The position numbers and the translations under genes were made by a program. A stretch of DNA of 64,000 bases from Symbiodinium sp. CCMP2592 (Eukaryota > Sar > Dinophyceae > Suessiales > Symbiodiniaceae): NCBI GenBank assembly GCA_905221615.1, contig CAJNDT010003458.1, positions 558,001-622,000 on the forward strand, given 5' to 3'. The notes beneath the pieces are model-generated. The model was not told the origin of the DNA, ran no database searches, and saw only the letters and a list, made by a program, of their open reading frames with translations. Of the stretch, positions 51,966-61,680 are shown one piece after another (position 1 is the stretch's first letter; every line of letters begins with the position of its first letter).

Positions 51966-52285
51966 AGTGCCGAGGCATGGTGGTCTGTGCAGCCCTTAGG
52001 ACGGTTCCGTGGCTTTGGGGTTGGTCCGCACAAGGTGTGAGGCTTTGGTTTTAGGGGTTTCGGGTTTCGGGCATAATTAGGGTTTTTTGGGGGTTTGAGG
52101 TTTGGGGATTTAGGGGTTCGGGCTTTGGGTCTAGCGTTTAAGACGGTAGGGTGTAGGGGTTTAGGGCTTCAGGGGTTTAGGCTTGCGGGGTAGATAACCT
52201 CAGTTTGTCTGCGTGAATGCCGAGGAGATTAATTAAGCTTTCGTGGTATCATGTAGAGGTCCACATGCCATGGAGACCTACACCA

Positions 52286-52430
52286 TGGGGACCCTTCGGG
52301 AGGTAAGGGGGAAGGGGGGAACGGGACTATACTTCCTTAAATTGGCTTTATTAGGTCCTTATTAAATATGGGAAGTCAGGCCCCTTACCCCACCGTCCCT
52401 CTACGCTCCTATGGGTCCCTATGACTACAT
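52286..52430. mobile_element. Family V-related element
   Basis: GGACTATACTTCCTTAAATTGG with TTATTAGGTCCTTATTA matches 51865-51905, flanked by G-rich then C-rich arms. Confidence 0.6.
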
Positions 52431-52809
52431 AGCCACCGACTACGTACAAGAAACATAGATATGCAGCACTCTTTTTTTTCTACTTGTAGGCTATATTCGC
52501 CCCCTAGGCATGTGTTCTGCATAAGAGGAACCAACACCGAAGCTACAACTGTTGGGCGTGTCTGAAACTGAAACCCCACAAGCACAGCCGTCCCGAAATG
52601 ACCGGTTGGGCATTCCTGAGATAACGAGCATAGTTTCGGCTTTCGTTTTTAATTTCCGGCACTTCCCGCCTACCATACGCCCATGGCATTACAGCCTGCA
52701 TTAGGAGAATTATGAAGGCCCCTGTTCTCTACTGATAAGTCGGCCAGGTGCTCGAATTCCTCGACGGCCAACGACGCAGGAGCGGGAAGCAAGGTAGAAC
52801 TAAGACTAA

Positions 52810-52926
52810 CCTAGAGGCTCCACATATACTACCGTTATGGAATTATAGGTCCCACAAGACCATTCTTATTGTGATTTTGGGCACCAAATTCCACAATAAT
52901 TAGTAGTATATATATGGAGCCTTATG
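52810..52926. mobile_element. Family R element, diverged
   Basis: CCTAGAGGCTCCACATATAC pairs with GTATATATATGGAGCCTTATG. The internal TTATGGAATTATAGGTCCC is shared with 21589. Confidence 0.8.
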
Positions 52927-53034
52927 ACTAGGCCACCAAAAAACGTAGGCACACTGGAGGGGCTCCTAACGTAGTAGAACAGTCTGCGAACTCATGAAGC
53001 AACGACGTCCCCCAAACCTTGAACCCTAGACCCA

Positions 53035-53130
53035 CGGTTTAGGGTTGAGGGTTTAGGGGTTTAGGGTTTAGTGTTTAGGATTAGGGTTTAGGGTTTAGGG
53101 GTTTAGGGGTTTAGGGTTTTCGGTGTAGGG
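53035..53130 (+). repeat. TTTAGGG/TTTAGGGG block
   Basis: About ten heptamers or octamers. Confidence 0.85.
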
Positions 53131-53190
53131 TCTAAGAGCCTTCGCAGTTAAGAAGCGCTCCGGGCCTAGAATCTCATGGAAGCTTAAGGT

Positions 53191-53402
53191 CCCAAAGGGT
53201 CCTACGGTTGATGATATAAATCCTGCATGACCCATAATAAGGAATATACCATAATTCCCATAGTTTAGGGTCCTTAAGGTAATGCAGGTTTTATATCATC
53301 AACCGTATGTACTGTTATGGGAGATACTTGCCTAAGTCATAATAGCAGTTCCTAACATGGAAACCCTACATTCTACTATATCGGTACATAGGACCCTATG
53401 AG
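53191..53402. mobile_element. Family C element interrupted in its left arm by family H
   Basis: CCCAAAGGGTCCTA (53191-53204) continues after the insertion as TATGTACTGTTATGGGAGAT (53306 on), restoring the C arm. The right arm TACATAGGACCCTATG has a mutated end. Confidence 0.9.
53205..53305. mobile_element. Family H inverted-repeat element nested in family C, target TA
   Basis: CGGTTGATGATATAAATCCTG and CAGGTTTTATATCATCAACCG are the ends. TA is duplicated on both sides, and removal restores a normal C arm. Only copy in the window. Confidence 0.95.
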
Positions 53403-53699
53403 AATTTCAAGGTGTTCGCATGTTGCAGGGTTTTAGGGCTTTCTTATGTTGGCTTCGTGGTTTAGCTTAGGGCTTTCCAATGTTCGCTTAGGGATTTAAG
53501 CAGCGTAAAGTGTTTTCTTGTGTTACTTTCGGGCTTCAGCGCTGTCTTGCGGGTGCCCAAATTGAAATATATCCCCAAAGACTGAGATACTTGTGACGGA
53601 AGCCAGTAACACCCGTTGACAAGAAACCCCTAAACGGGACCCTCAAAGAAAAGCCGCAGGCCGAGGTGCTGGGCACAGAATTTACCACTCTCATCTTAG

Positions 53700-53775
53700 G
53701 GCGCCTCACTAGTAAGTAGAGTACAGCATATCCCAAAACTCTGTTCTAATAAGAGGCGTTATTATATATCAAGGG
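53700..53775. mobile_element. Family K half-element
   Basis: CATATCCCAAAACTCTGTTC and TAATAAGAGG match the K right end. Confidence 0.5.
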
Positions 53776-53999
53776 CCCTTTTTAAGTTTTACCGAAGACT
53801 GAACACGAAAGCCAGCACGTAAACCTGAAGTCCTCCCAAGCCCTAAACCTAAAGCCTAAACCTTGAACCTAAACCTGGTATACCTGGAAAGGGCAAGTTC
53901 TAAATCCTAGAACCTAAATTCATGAGGCCCGAAGGCACGATCTTGGAATCAACAAAACGAAGTGAAGCCCGAAGTGTACTTAGTCCCCCCCAACTGGTC

Positions 54000-54047
54000 C
54001 TACAATAGTTTCAGGTATATTCCTTAATTGATACTGGAGTCTCTGGG
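54000..54047. mobile_element. Family A right half, truncated
   Basis: AGGTATATTCCTTAATTGATA and CTGGAGTCTCTGGG are kept. No left arm. Confidence 0.75.
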
Positions 54048-54237
54048 AACCCTTAACCCTATAGGTCCCTTAAAGGAACCCTGAACAATTATCATCCATT
54101 ATTCAGGCCCCTATAGTAACCTCAGCAGAACAGGAGCCGCAGTCGTTTGCCTTTGTGTCCTTCCTGGATTGTGAGGACCGCTCTGCTGTCAAAAAGCACC
54201 TTTTTGTCACATGGGTCTCGAGGTTTGATATAGGGGC

Positions 54238-54430
54238 TTAGGGTTTAGGGTTTAGGGTTTAGGATTAGAATTGAGTTCCTTTAAAGGGGTCCATAAGCGT
54301 TACTATGCCCCGCTGTCAAAGCACCCTTTTTATCCCATCGGGCTTAAAGTTTGAAGGTTTAGGATCAAGGGGTTCGGATTTGGGGTTTGGGCTAGGGTTT
54401 AGGGGTTTAAGGTTTAGGGGTTATCAGTAT
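54238..54430 (+). repeat. Degenerate TTTAGGG block
   Basis: Near-perfect to 54265, then looser to 54425. A K-type end (CCCCCCAAAAAACCCTATTC) follows at about 54438. Confidence 0.7.
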
Positions 54431-54493
54431 AATTCACCCCCCAAAAAACCCTATTCTAATTTATTAAGGCCCTTACAATATGTTTGAGACATG

Positions 54494-54579
54494 CCTTAAC
54501 CCTGAAGAACCTACTTTTTTGCGGTTCCTTATTGTGACTTCTTTATACAAGTCTTCAAAAAGGCGATTCCGGGTCAAGG
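54494..54579. mobile_element. Family P inverted-repeat element
   Basis: CCTTAACCCTGAAGAACCTA pairs with GCGATTCCGGGTCAAGG. Second copy at 63393. Confidence 0.8.
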
Positions 54580-54659
54580 TCTTGGGTACCTTTATAAGGA
54601 ACCTAGGACTACAAAAAGGGATTACGGGTACTACTGGGCATCCTGGATTCAGGCCCTTA

Positions 54660-54904
54660 CTTAGAGGGTCGAGGGGACTTAGTAACTGGTTATTTTAGGG
54701 ACTTCTCAGTACCATAACCCCAAGTAGGGCCCCTTTGAGGGTACGTATAAGTCTACTTACTAACCCAAAGGGTCCTATGTTCCGATATAGTAGAATGTAG
54801 GGTTTCCATATGAGGAAATACTATTATGACTTAGGGAAGTATCCCCCATAACAGTACATAGGACCCTTTGGGTAACTACTTACTAAGTCCCCCGGCCCTC
54901 CAAG
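54660..54904. mobile_element. Family G element split by a family C insertion
   Basis: CTTAGAGGGTCGAGGGGACT at the left and AAGTCCCCCGGCCCTCCAAG at the right. Compared with 48204 the sequence is interrupted after CTACTTACTAA, and TAA is repeated when G resumes. Confidence 0.95.
54764..54872. mobile_element. Family C element nested in family G, target TAA
   Basis: CCCAAAGGGTCCTATGTTCC and GTACATAGGACCCTTTGGG are the ends. TAA on both sides (54761-54763 and 54873-54875). Confidence 0.98.
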
Positions 54905-54964
54905 CATGGGGCTTGGAGAAGATCCAGGCTTGGAGGGTCCGGGTTTAGGGGTTTAAAAGAGTTA

Positions 54965-55073
54965 CCCAGAGACTCCAATACCCCTTAATTAAGGAATATT
55001 CTTTAAATCATATTAGGGATCCTACTCTAAGTTCAGGTATATTCCTTGATTAAGGGATATTGGAGTCTTTGAG
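54965..55073. mobile_element. Family A inverted-repeat element
   Basis: CCCAGAGACTCCAATACCCC and GGGATATTGGAGTCTTTGAG are the ends. TA on both sides. Confidence 0.95.
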
Positions 55074-55243
55074 TAGTCTGACGGCGACTTAGAAAGTCGG
55101 TTATAGGTAGGGTTATATAGGGCTCTACAAGGGATCTATAGGGTTTAGGATATAAGTATGGTTATAATTGGGGTAACTCCATATATGGGTTCTTGTAACT
55201 CTACTGCTAACCTACTTGCTAAGTACCCGGGGCCTCTAAGTAG
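55074..55243. mobile_element. Family G2-like element, eroded
   Basis: GACTTAGAAAGTCGGTTATA at the left and ACCTACTTGCTAAGTACCCG with GGGCCTCTAAGTA at the right, around TATAAGTATGGTTATAATTGG. Confidence 0.6.
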
Positions 55244-55440
55244 TCCAAGGCCCTGAGGCCTAAACTCTCAACTCCCAGCTGTGGCTAAGCCCTGCACTGG
55301 CACTACACCCTACAGACTCTCATGATATAACCCTCCTAAATCCTAAACCTAAACCCTAAACCTTAAACCCTAAGCCTCGAACCCTAGCTCTGATGTCTAA
55401 ACTCCTGATCTTCAGCGGGTTTAGGGTTTAGGGTTGGACT

Positions 55441-55800
55441 CTACAGTTCCTGATGCCCGGATCGTTTCACTTGTTTCGGGTCAGGACGCCCACCGGGTTT
55501 CAAAGAAGCCCGCCGTAGAGGCCACCTGAGGGCTGGAGCCCAGGGTCCAAGGGGTTTGGACTTGGGGTTCTGGGGTTCAGGCTTTAGTGGCTTAGGAGTT
55601 AGGGGTTGAGGGTTCAGGGTTTGGGGTTCAGGGTGTCCGTTAAAAATTTTGATTTGGGGATTGTTGCACACTCGCTGCCACCCTCTCAGGGGTTTCCAGC
55701 TGGCCCACCTCTTTCTACATGCAGGCGTAGAGATCGGTCGCGGTTTCCGTGCCGTGCCTGCTCCGACCGTAGGTCGTCGTGCACTACAGACTACGATGGG
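55441..55800. CDS. Coding-like region, strand undecided
   Basis: A 139-codon minus frame (55441-55860) contains RPTVGAGTARKPRPISTPAC. Two plus frames (55606-55935 and 55649-55984) overlap it. GC-rich exon-like stretches at about 55470-55545 and 55680-55800 are separated by TTCAGGGTTTGGGG words, as if by an intron. Confidence 0.25.
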
Positions 55801-55837
55801 AGTTACAGAAAACAAAGGGCACCGAATACCTCCCCAA

Positions 55838-55905
55838 TATATATATATATATACATACATATGTATATGTATATGTATATATATATATATTTATATTTAT
55901 ACACA
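55838..55905. repeat. TA/TATG microsatellite
   Basis: ATATATATATATATAC, then TATGTATATG and TATATATATAT. Confidence 0.95.
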
Positions 55906-56163
55906 CTCATTGTTGCAAGCGCTGTGGTGTACTAGCCATGCATTATGCAGTCACAGAGCCAAAAGCAGTTCTGCCAAAACTTGAATCCTTGGGAGAGGCT
56001 GTCATAAAGGGGCCTAATTTCTGAACCATTAGCGTCACATTAAACACCATTTAATTTTTAGGCCCCATAGTATCTTGAAGCGCATGGTGGTGACATACCT
56101 CGCTGGGCTCTATTAGCCTAAGGCTCTAAGGACTCATATTTGAAGGCTTTTAGTCCTAAAGAC

Positions 56164-56187
56164 CATCTTATATATATATATATATAT
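56164..56187. repeat. TA microsatellite
   Basis: About ten TA repeats. Confidence 0.9.
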
Positions 56188-56304
56188 GGCTTTTGGGCCA
56201 TTTAGAGTCTGAGGGTTAGATATTTTAAGCAGCATGGGGTGAGGTTTGCCGCTGTGCATGGTCGAGGACTTGGAGATCTAAGGGCTTGTGGCATTTACGG
56301 GGTA

Positions 56305-56520
56305 ATGGAGGGTTTAGGGTTCAGGGTTTAGGGTTCAGGGTTTGGGGTTTAGGGTTGAGGGTTTAGGGTTCAGGGTTTGGGGTTTAGGGTTGAGGGTTTA
56401 GGGTTCAGGGTTTAGGGTTTAGGGTTCAGGGTTTAGGGTTCAGGGTTCAGGGTTTAGGGTTGAGGGTTTAGGGTTTAGGGTTCAGGGTTTAGGGTTTAGG
56501 GTTCAGGGTTCGAGGTTTAA
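56305..56520 (+). repeat. Variant telomere array with ordered TTTAGGG, TTCAGGG, TTGAGGG and TTTGGGG
   Basis: About thirty heptamers in one register. The order TTTAGGG-TTCAGGG-TTTGGGG-TTTAGGG-TTGAGGG recurs near the left side (35-bp period), becoming irregular to the right. Confidence 0.9.
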
Positions 56521-56776
56521 GGATGCAGCGGTTTGGGGTTGACGGAATGCTGCGTGGATCGTTTCGGGTTCAGGTAGCTTGGCACTCCTCCGTGTGTCAT
56601 ACGGTTAGTATCACCATGACTAGCTGTTAGTATCACCATGATTAGCAGCTGCCGTTATTATTATATACTATGATTTGTTCAACAAACTCCGGACCCTCAA
56701 CCCCAAACCTGAAAGGTTCCTATCACTGGGACTTGGACGGTGGAGTTGCGCCCCAGGCGCCGGCTGTTGGCAGAGA

Positions 56777-56886
56777 TGTCCGAGACTCCATTATCCCTTG
56801 ATTACGGAATATTCCTTAAATCATATTAGGGATCCTACTATTAATTAAGGAATATTCCTTCATTAAGGGATATTGGAGTCTCTGGG
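56777..56886. mobile_element. Family A inverted-repeat element
   Basis: GAGACTCCATTATCCCTTGA and GGGATATTGGAGTCTCTGGG are the ends. The left terminus (GTCCGAGAC) is eroded. Confidence 0.85.
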
Positions 56887-56990
56887 TTCCGAGACAAGAC
56901 CATACGCCCGTACGCAGATCCTGAAGCACCGCTTTGAGGTTAGTGCCATCCTCCAGCCCCGCAGCCCTACACAATAGACTAGGGCTACCG

Positions 56991-57098
56991 TAGAAGCTAG
57001 AAAGTTGGAACATCATTATCCTCATGCCTTTAAGGTAAAGTAGAGGCAATCCTAGCACTAATCATCCTGAATCCATGTTCCAACTTTTCCGGGGTTCA
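56991..57098. mobile_element. Family D inverted-repeat element
   Basis: GAAGCTAGAAAGTTGGAACA pairs with TGTTCCAACTTTTCCGGGG. The interior CCTTTAAGGTAAAGTA is shared with 31451. Confidence 0.85.
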
Positions 57099-57103
57099 CC
57101 ATA

Positions 57104-57209
57104 GGATCTAGAGTAAGACCTTATTCCCTTTTTGTAGAGTTCAGGTTCCCTTATAAGCCCCTTTAAAGCAAGAAGGGTACCATTTTTTTCTAGGTCACTC
57201 TTGGGTCTA
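57104..57209 (+). mobile_element. Family I element
   Basis: GGATCTAGAGTAAGACC to GGTCACTCTTGGGTCTAG. The downstream sequence TATAGTAGAAGTTCATACCC is also found after the copy at 60118, so the flank was duplicated with it. Confidence 0.9.
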
Positions 57210-57299
57210 GTATAGTAGAAGTTCATACCCCCAGAATGATAAGGTATACCATTTGAAATGGCAGGCTTTCGGCTTTTATTTGCTAAGTTGTGCAGCCTT

Positions 57300-58120
57300 T
57301 AAAAGGTACAGCATGTAGGAGGCTTGTTGGGGTGCAGAATTGGGGCTGACAGCGCACGCATTCGAGAATTGCGGTTCGTGCTGAGGGCTTTGAGGACTTT
57401 CGTCTTTAGAGCGTAGGGTTTAGGGCCAGTGAAGGGATTGAACGATGGTGGTTTCCTTCGTGGTCAGGGTTCTCTTGAGGTTTTGACCTTCCTGGCCTGG
57501 GTTCAGGGTTTAGGTGCTTTTTCACTGTTTCGAGGATCCACTCTACAAGGCTCTGGAACCTCTCTCGCAAACCCTTCAACCTTAAAGAGTCCGAAACGTT
57601 CGCCACCCAAAATCTGAAGCCTGAAGCGCTTGAAACTATGAATGCCAAATCTTGATCCCGACATCCTGAACCCTGCATCCTAAAGCCGAACCTAGACAGT
57701 TTAGGGTTTAGTACACCTTTTGAAAACTCAGCAACATAGAAACGTCATCAAGCCGAAGAGAAATGTCCACCCCTCAATCCTTCTGTCCCCCAAGCTAGGA
57801 AATCCCAAAACCCAAACCCTTGTGGGAAGGCTTGCAAAGTTCGGCAACAGCTCCGACAAGCGGGTGGCTTTCTGCAGACGGGGTTGTTTCAGTGTGTGTG
57901 TGTGTGTTCTCAATGGGTTTTGCATTTGTTTGTAGCGTAGCGAGAGGATTTTCAAGGGTCCGGCAAGGGTCTTGCATTGATTTAAGCTCTTCGTTGGGGG
58001 GCTCTTACAACTAGTGTTTGGGGTGTATGGTTGAGGGCTTGAGGGGGGTTTCCTACATTGGAGCCGCTTGTCCAGAGGTCCTTGTAATAAGGAGACTACA
58101 CCAACTTTACTGAAACCTTT
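57300..58120. other. No assigned gene; scattered words and a GT run
   Basis: Short frames are open at 57406-57678 minus and 57429-57617 plus. GTGTGTGTGTGT lies at about 57893-57906. No exon could be argued. Confidence 0.35.
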
Positions 58121-58121
58121 T

Positions 58122-58225
58122 GGACCTAGAGTAGGCCCTTATTCCGGGTTTTTTGGGGTTCAGGTTCCCTTATAAGCCCCTTTAAACCAAAAAGGGTGGT
58201 ATTCCTCGGATACTGTTGGGTCTAG
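58122..58225 (+). mobile_element. Family I element
   Basis: GGACCTAGAGTAGGCCC to CTGTTGGGTCTAG. An acceptor-like GCTCACAG lies 35 bases downstream. Confidence 0.9.
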
Positions 58226-58265
58226 ACCTCCGCTGGGTGCCCTGTGCCGCTTTTTCGGCTCACAG

Positions 58266-58334
58266 CATGGATGTAGTTCGTTGTCTCTTCTCTCAAACGC
58301 GCCTTGGTCGACCTTGAGGATCCCTTTTGGCGAT
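58266..58334 (+). CDS. Weak exon candidate
   Basis: From GCTCACAG to GTGTTTT the phase-0 frame reads HGCSSLSLLSNAPWSTLRIP and FGD. Another frame (LKRALVDLEDPFWR) is also open and looks more protein-like, so the acceptor may differ. It is followed by degenerate TTTAGGG and a family I element. Confidence 0.25.
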
Positions 58335-58498
58335 GTGTTTTAGTTTGGGTTTTTTGTGATGTTCCGAACCGGAGCCTTTTGGGGTTGAGGAGCTTAGGGT
58401 TCAGGGGATTAGGGTTTAGGGGTTTAGGGCTTAGAGTTTCGACCCTAACAGCCTTCAAAGCCCTAGGCCCTAAGCTCCTGAAACTTTCTCAGAGGCTA

Positions 58499-58599
58499 GG
58501 ACCTAGAGTAGGCCTTGATCCCCTTGTTTGTTCCCTGGTAAGCTCCTTTACACCTTACAAAGGGCACCTTTGTTATTACTAGGTTACTCTTGGGTCCAG
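58499..58599 (+). mobile_element. Family I element just upstream of an exon candidate
   Basis: GGACCTAGAGTAGGCCTTG to GGTTACTCTTGGGTCCAG. Its end lies about 5 bases before the acceptor CCCAG used by the following island. Confidence 0.9.
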
Positions 58600-58604
58600 C
58601 CCAG

Positions 58605-58703
58605 GTGATGGCTCAGCGGATGATGGCTTCGGTGCAACATCAGGTGGCTCAGGCGCTGATCCAAATGAACCCGGCCAACTTCAAGACCAAGGACAAGGGT
58701 TGA
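58605..58703 (+). CDS. Candidate terminal exon with stop
   Basis: After CAGCCCAG the frame reads VMAQRMMASVQHQVAQALIQ, then MNPANFKTKDKG and TGA. It is Gln/Met/Ala-rich, helical and strongly coding-like: one of the best islands in the window. No family assigned. Its upstream intron would contain the family I element at 58499 and telomere-like DNA. Confidence 0.45.
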   Translation: MMAQRMMASVQHQVAQALIQMNPANFKTKDKG

Positions 58704-58950
58704 GTCTGCGTGTTTCCGATTTAGGGTTTAGGGGTTGAGGGTTCGGGACTTATTGCATACGTATGTTATGCTCGAAGGGAATAAACTGACATGCACTAGC
58801 ATATGGACTCTTCTATACTCGTCACGCTACATACGGGGTAGAGTCGGGGCTTAGTGTTGCTGTTGCTGTGACCGTGCGCATTTAGAAATTCTGGGTGCAG
58901 GAGTGCAGGTTGAGGTTTGATTGGGGTTTAGGGTTCAGGGTTTCACTATT

Positions 58951-59089
58951 GGGGGCCCAACAAGAACAAATGCATAAGCATTATATGGGGATATCCCTAC
59001 CATATTGGGCTTCATTATAAGGGGATTTATATGGGATATCCCTATTCTAATTTTTGCTTGTGTGTGTTTTTGGGGCCCTACATTAGGGT
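58951..59089. mobile_element. Single-copy long inverted-repeat element
   Basis: GGGGGCCCAACAAGAACAAA pairs imperfectly with TTTTTGGGGCCC. GGGGATATCCCTA occurs in the left and TGGGATATCCCTA in the right half. Confidence 0.55.
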
Positions 59090-59099
59090 GTTAAACTCC

Positions 59100-59420
59100 C
59101 AAACGTTCACTAAGACCTATACATAAATTGAGAAGAGCTTGCAGCTTACTAGTTGCAGGTTACACCCCTAAACCGTGAAACCTTAAAGCAAGGATTCAAC
59201 CTTAAACGCTACACCCCCTAAAACCCACACCGCTAAGCCCCTAGACCCCCAAACTCCTACCCTAGACCCTAAACCCCCGTATGAGATCTGTTTTCAGTGT
59301 AAGCCGAATAACCGGCTGGACCTCTGCAGAAAAAGGCCCCATGCACTTTAAAAAAAAAAAAAACCCCAAACCTTAAACCCTACATCCGAAGCAGTAAACC
59401 CTAAGCCAATCAGCCTCTAG
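59100..59420 (-). repeat. Degenerate CCCTAAA words and a poly-A run
   Basis: CCTAAACC-type words lie at about 59165-59275 and 59365-59405, with A13 at 59349-59361. Confidence 0.6.
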
Positions 59421-59502
59421 GAGAAGAGTGTGAGACAAGCGCAGACGTCGGCTTCTTTGATTCCAAGGCCTCCGCAAGATCCCCCATCTGGCCGTGTGAC
59501 AC
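59421..59502 (+). CDS. Candidate internal exon with good borders
   Basis: The acceptor CAGCCTCTAG and donor GTAAGATG frame an open phase-0 stretch: EKSVRQAQTSASLIPRPPQD and PPSGRVT. It is proline/serine-rich, as in linkers. No family assigned. Confidence 0.4.
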
Positions 59503-59668
59503 GTAAGATGAGGAGCTGCTCATGTCGATTTGGTGTTTCAGTCAGTTTGGGAGATTCCTTTAAAGGGATTGATACGGGTTACTATAAGGGGTCCATAGTA
59601 GGGTTCTATGGTATAGGGGCCTAAATATGTCGACCCGGTGTTTCAGTTATTTTGGGGGTGGGTTCCTT

Positions 59669-59777
59669 CCCAAAGGGTCCTATGTACGGTTATGGGAGAT
59701 ACTTCCCTAAGTCATAATGGTAATTCCTAATATGGAAACCCTACATTCTACTATATCGGTACATAGGACCCTTTGGG
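59669..59777. mobile_element. Family C inverted-repeat element, target CTT
   Basis: CCCAAAGGGTCCTATGTACG and GTACATAGGACCCTTTGGG are the ends. CTT on both sides. The core is in the opposite orientation to 32034. Confidence 0.98.
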
Positions 59778-59872
59778 CTTTAAAGGGGTCGATGGTATAG
59801 GGGCGTAAATATGTCGCCCCCTGTTTCAATCTAGCTAACACGGAAATCGAAAAGTTAGCCATAGCGTCATCA

Positions 59873-59945
59873 ACACACACACATACATACATACGTACAT
59901 ACATACATACATATGTATGTATATATATATATATATATATATGTA
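59873..59945. repeat. CACA, CATA and TA microsatellite
   Basis: ACACACACAC, then CATACATACGTACATAC, then ATATATATATATAT. Confidence 0.95.
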
Positions 59946-60117
59946 TATGCACATATATTCATGTTTCCCAAAACCTTATTCTTTTTAAGTTGAAGTCAAG
60001 GCAACGTTGGGACCTCTACGACAGCACCTTGCTTTAAGGGTCGCAGTCTCTTGCGGGCCACAGTAGTCGGAGCCTGTGCCCCCTTCTCCTGAAGGGGCTG
60101 GCTTCCTTCATTTCCTA

Positions 60118-60218
60118 GGGCCTACAGTAAGCCCTTATTCCCTTTTTGTAGGGTTCAGGTTCCCTTGTAAGCGCCTTTAAACCAAAAAGCGCACCCTTTT
60201 TATTCCTAGGTTTGGATC
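60118..60218 (+). mobile_element. Family I element
   Basis: GGGCCTACAGTAAGCCC to CCTAGGTTTGGATCTAG. The right end has lost the TACTC part. Confidence 0.85.
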
Positions 60219-60261
60219 TAGTAGAAGTTCATACCCCCAGAATGATAAGGTATACCCTCTG

Positions 60262-60343
60262 AAATAGTATATACGTTGGCCTTAAAGTACTTCCTATATA
60301 GGTACATTGGGCCCAAAGTATATGCTATATGGGTACATGCACC
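60262..60343. mobile_element. Family M element, left end missing
   Basis: ACGTTGGCCTTAAAGTACTT and TATGCTATATGGGTACATG match 51329. Confidence 0.65.
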
Positions 60344-60350
60344 TTCACAG

Positions 60351-60450
60351 TAGAAGCCCAAAAGTTGGAAACCCCGTAGCCTCAATCCGCAATGTATAGG
60401 AATCCCAGCACTATTTTGCCTTAATCCGGTTTCCAACTTTATGGCTTCTA
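60351..60450. mobile_element. Family D inverted-repeat element
   Basis: TAGAAGCCCAAAAGTTGGAA and TTCCAACTTTATGGCTTCTA are the ends, with compensating differences from other D copies in the outer stem. Confidence 0.9.
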
Positions 60451-60617
60451 AACGAAACCCTATAGATCCCTTTATAAAGGAACCCTAAAGGTCCCTTAAA
60501 GGAACCCTAAAGATCCCAAAATTGTCTTCTCTTGGGTCTAAACTCCGAATCCCGGGTCCCAGCTCCGAGAGCTGAGCGGGTAAGCGACAGCGACCCAAGG
60601 TCCTCTAGGATCCTTCA

Positions 60618-60731
60618 GGGTTTAGGGTTTAGGGTTTAGGGTTTAGGGTTTAGGGTTTAGGGTTTAGGATTTAGGGTTTAGGGTTTAGGGTTTAGGGTTT
60701 AGGGTTTAGGGTTTAGGGTTTAGGGTTTAGG
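60618..60731 (+). repeat. Near-perfect TTTAGGG array
   Basis: About sixteen heptamers with one TTTAGGA variant. The longest uninterrupted telomere-type run in the window, at an interstitial position. Confidence 0.98.
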
Positions 60732-60734
60732 TGG

Positions 60735-60830
60735 TTCAAGGGGGGAGGGTACAAGGAATCCTTAGGGGAACCTTAGGGAGTACTAGGGTGAGTTAGGGAT
60801 CACTAGGCTATGTACCCCCCTTGGAGCCCC
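60735..60830. mobile_element. Inverted-repeat element next to a telomere array
   Basis: CAAGGGGGGAGGGTACA pairs with TGTACCCCCCTTGG. The inner TTAGGGAGTACTAGG has near-palindromic symmetry. Confidence 0.55.
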
Positions 60831-60889
60831 CTCGATTTAGGATACTACAAAAGGTCCCGGACCAAAGTCGTAAAAATGAAGCCTCTAGC

Positions 60890-61065
60890 GGTTTAGGGTT
60901 TAGGGGTCTAGGGGTTTAGGAGTTTAGGAGTTTAGGGTTTAGGGGTTTAGGGTTTTAGGGGTTTAGGGTTTAGGGGTTTAGGGTTAGTTTAGGGTATAGG
61001 GTTTGGGGTTTAGGGGTTCAGGGTTTAGGGTATAGGGTATAGGGTTTAGGGTTAGTTTTCCAGTT
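60890..61065 (+). repeat. TTTAGGG/TTTAGGGG block
   Basis: Mixed heptamers and octamers with TATAGGG variants. Confidence 0.9.
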
Positions 61066-61077
61066 TTCCGTCATTTC

Positions 61078-61179
61078 CCCAGAGACTCCAATATCCGTTG
61101 ATTGTACGGCAAATTACAGTCGGATCCTTACTATGATTTAAGGTGCATTCCTTAGTTAAGGGATATTGGAGTTTCTGGG
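61078..61179. mobile_element. Family A inverted-repeat element
   Basis: CCCAGAGACTCCAATATCCG and GGGATATTGGAGTTTCTGGG are the ends. The left inner arm is diverged (TTGATTGTACGG). Confidence 0.9.
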
Positions 61180-61217
61180 CAGCCTCTCAATCTTTGGGTT
61201 TTCTTACATTCGTACTA

Positions 61218-61308
61218 CCGACAGGCCCCAAAGAGTTCCTTTTTGGGGATTACCTTATAGGATTCTATATACGAACCCCCCAAAAGGAACTACTTTGGGG
61301 CCTTAGGG
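61218..61308. mobile_element. Family B inverted-repeat element, target TA
   Basis: GGCCCCAAAGAGTTCCTTTTT pairs with AAAAGGAACTACTTTGGGGCC. TA flanks. Confidence 0.9.
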
Positions 61309-61538
61309 TAGCCTGACTTGTTAATGCCTGCATAATTTACTAATTACCACTATTATTCCTTAGGGTTACTTTTTATGAATATACTGAAAAGGAGCCCAAA
61401 ACCTTATTCCAATGCTTACGGACCTACCGTAAACCACTATCCCCCCAAGTCAGCAAGCCTAAACCCTAAACCCCAAACCCTACACTCTAAACCCTACACC
61501 CTGAACCCTAAACCGCTCGGTCCCCTGGAGGAGCCCAG

Positions 61539-61576
61539 TTGAGAAGCACGCCGATGGGGGATACGGAGAAGCGCCA
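61539..61576 (+). CDS. Candidate micro-exon
   Basis: From GGAGCCCAG to GTGAGCC the phase-2 frame reads EKHADGGYGEAP. It is only 38 nt, but both borders are good. No family assigned. Confidence 0.3.
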
Positions 61577-61680
61577 GTGAGCCTTGCCTCTGGATCTTCG
61601 AAGAGAGCCCTTTTACCCCTTAATTAGGGTTTAGGGTTTAGGGGTGTCGGGTTTAAGAATTGGTTTTAGGTTCAATGCTT

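Noticed and set aside
60618-60731. Long TTTAGGG run considered as a chromosome end
   Set aside because: It is interstitial, flanked on both sides by ordinary sequence and mobile elements, and contains a variant heptamer.
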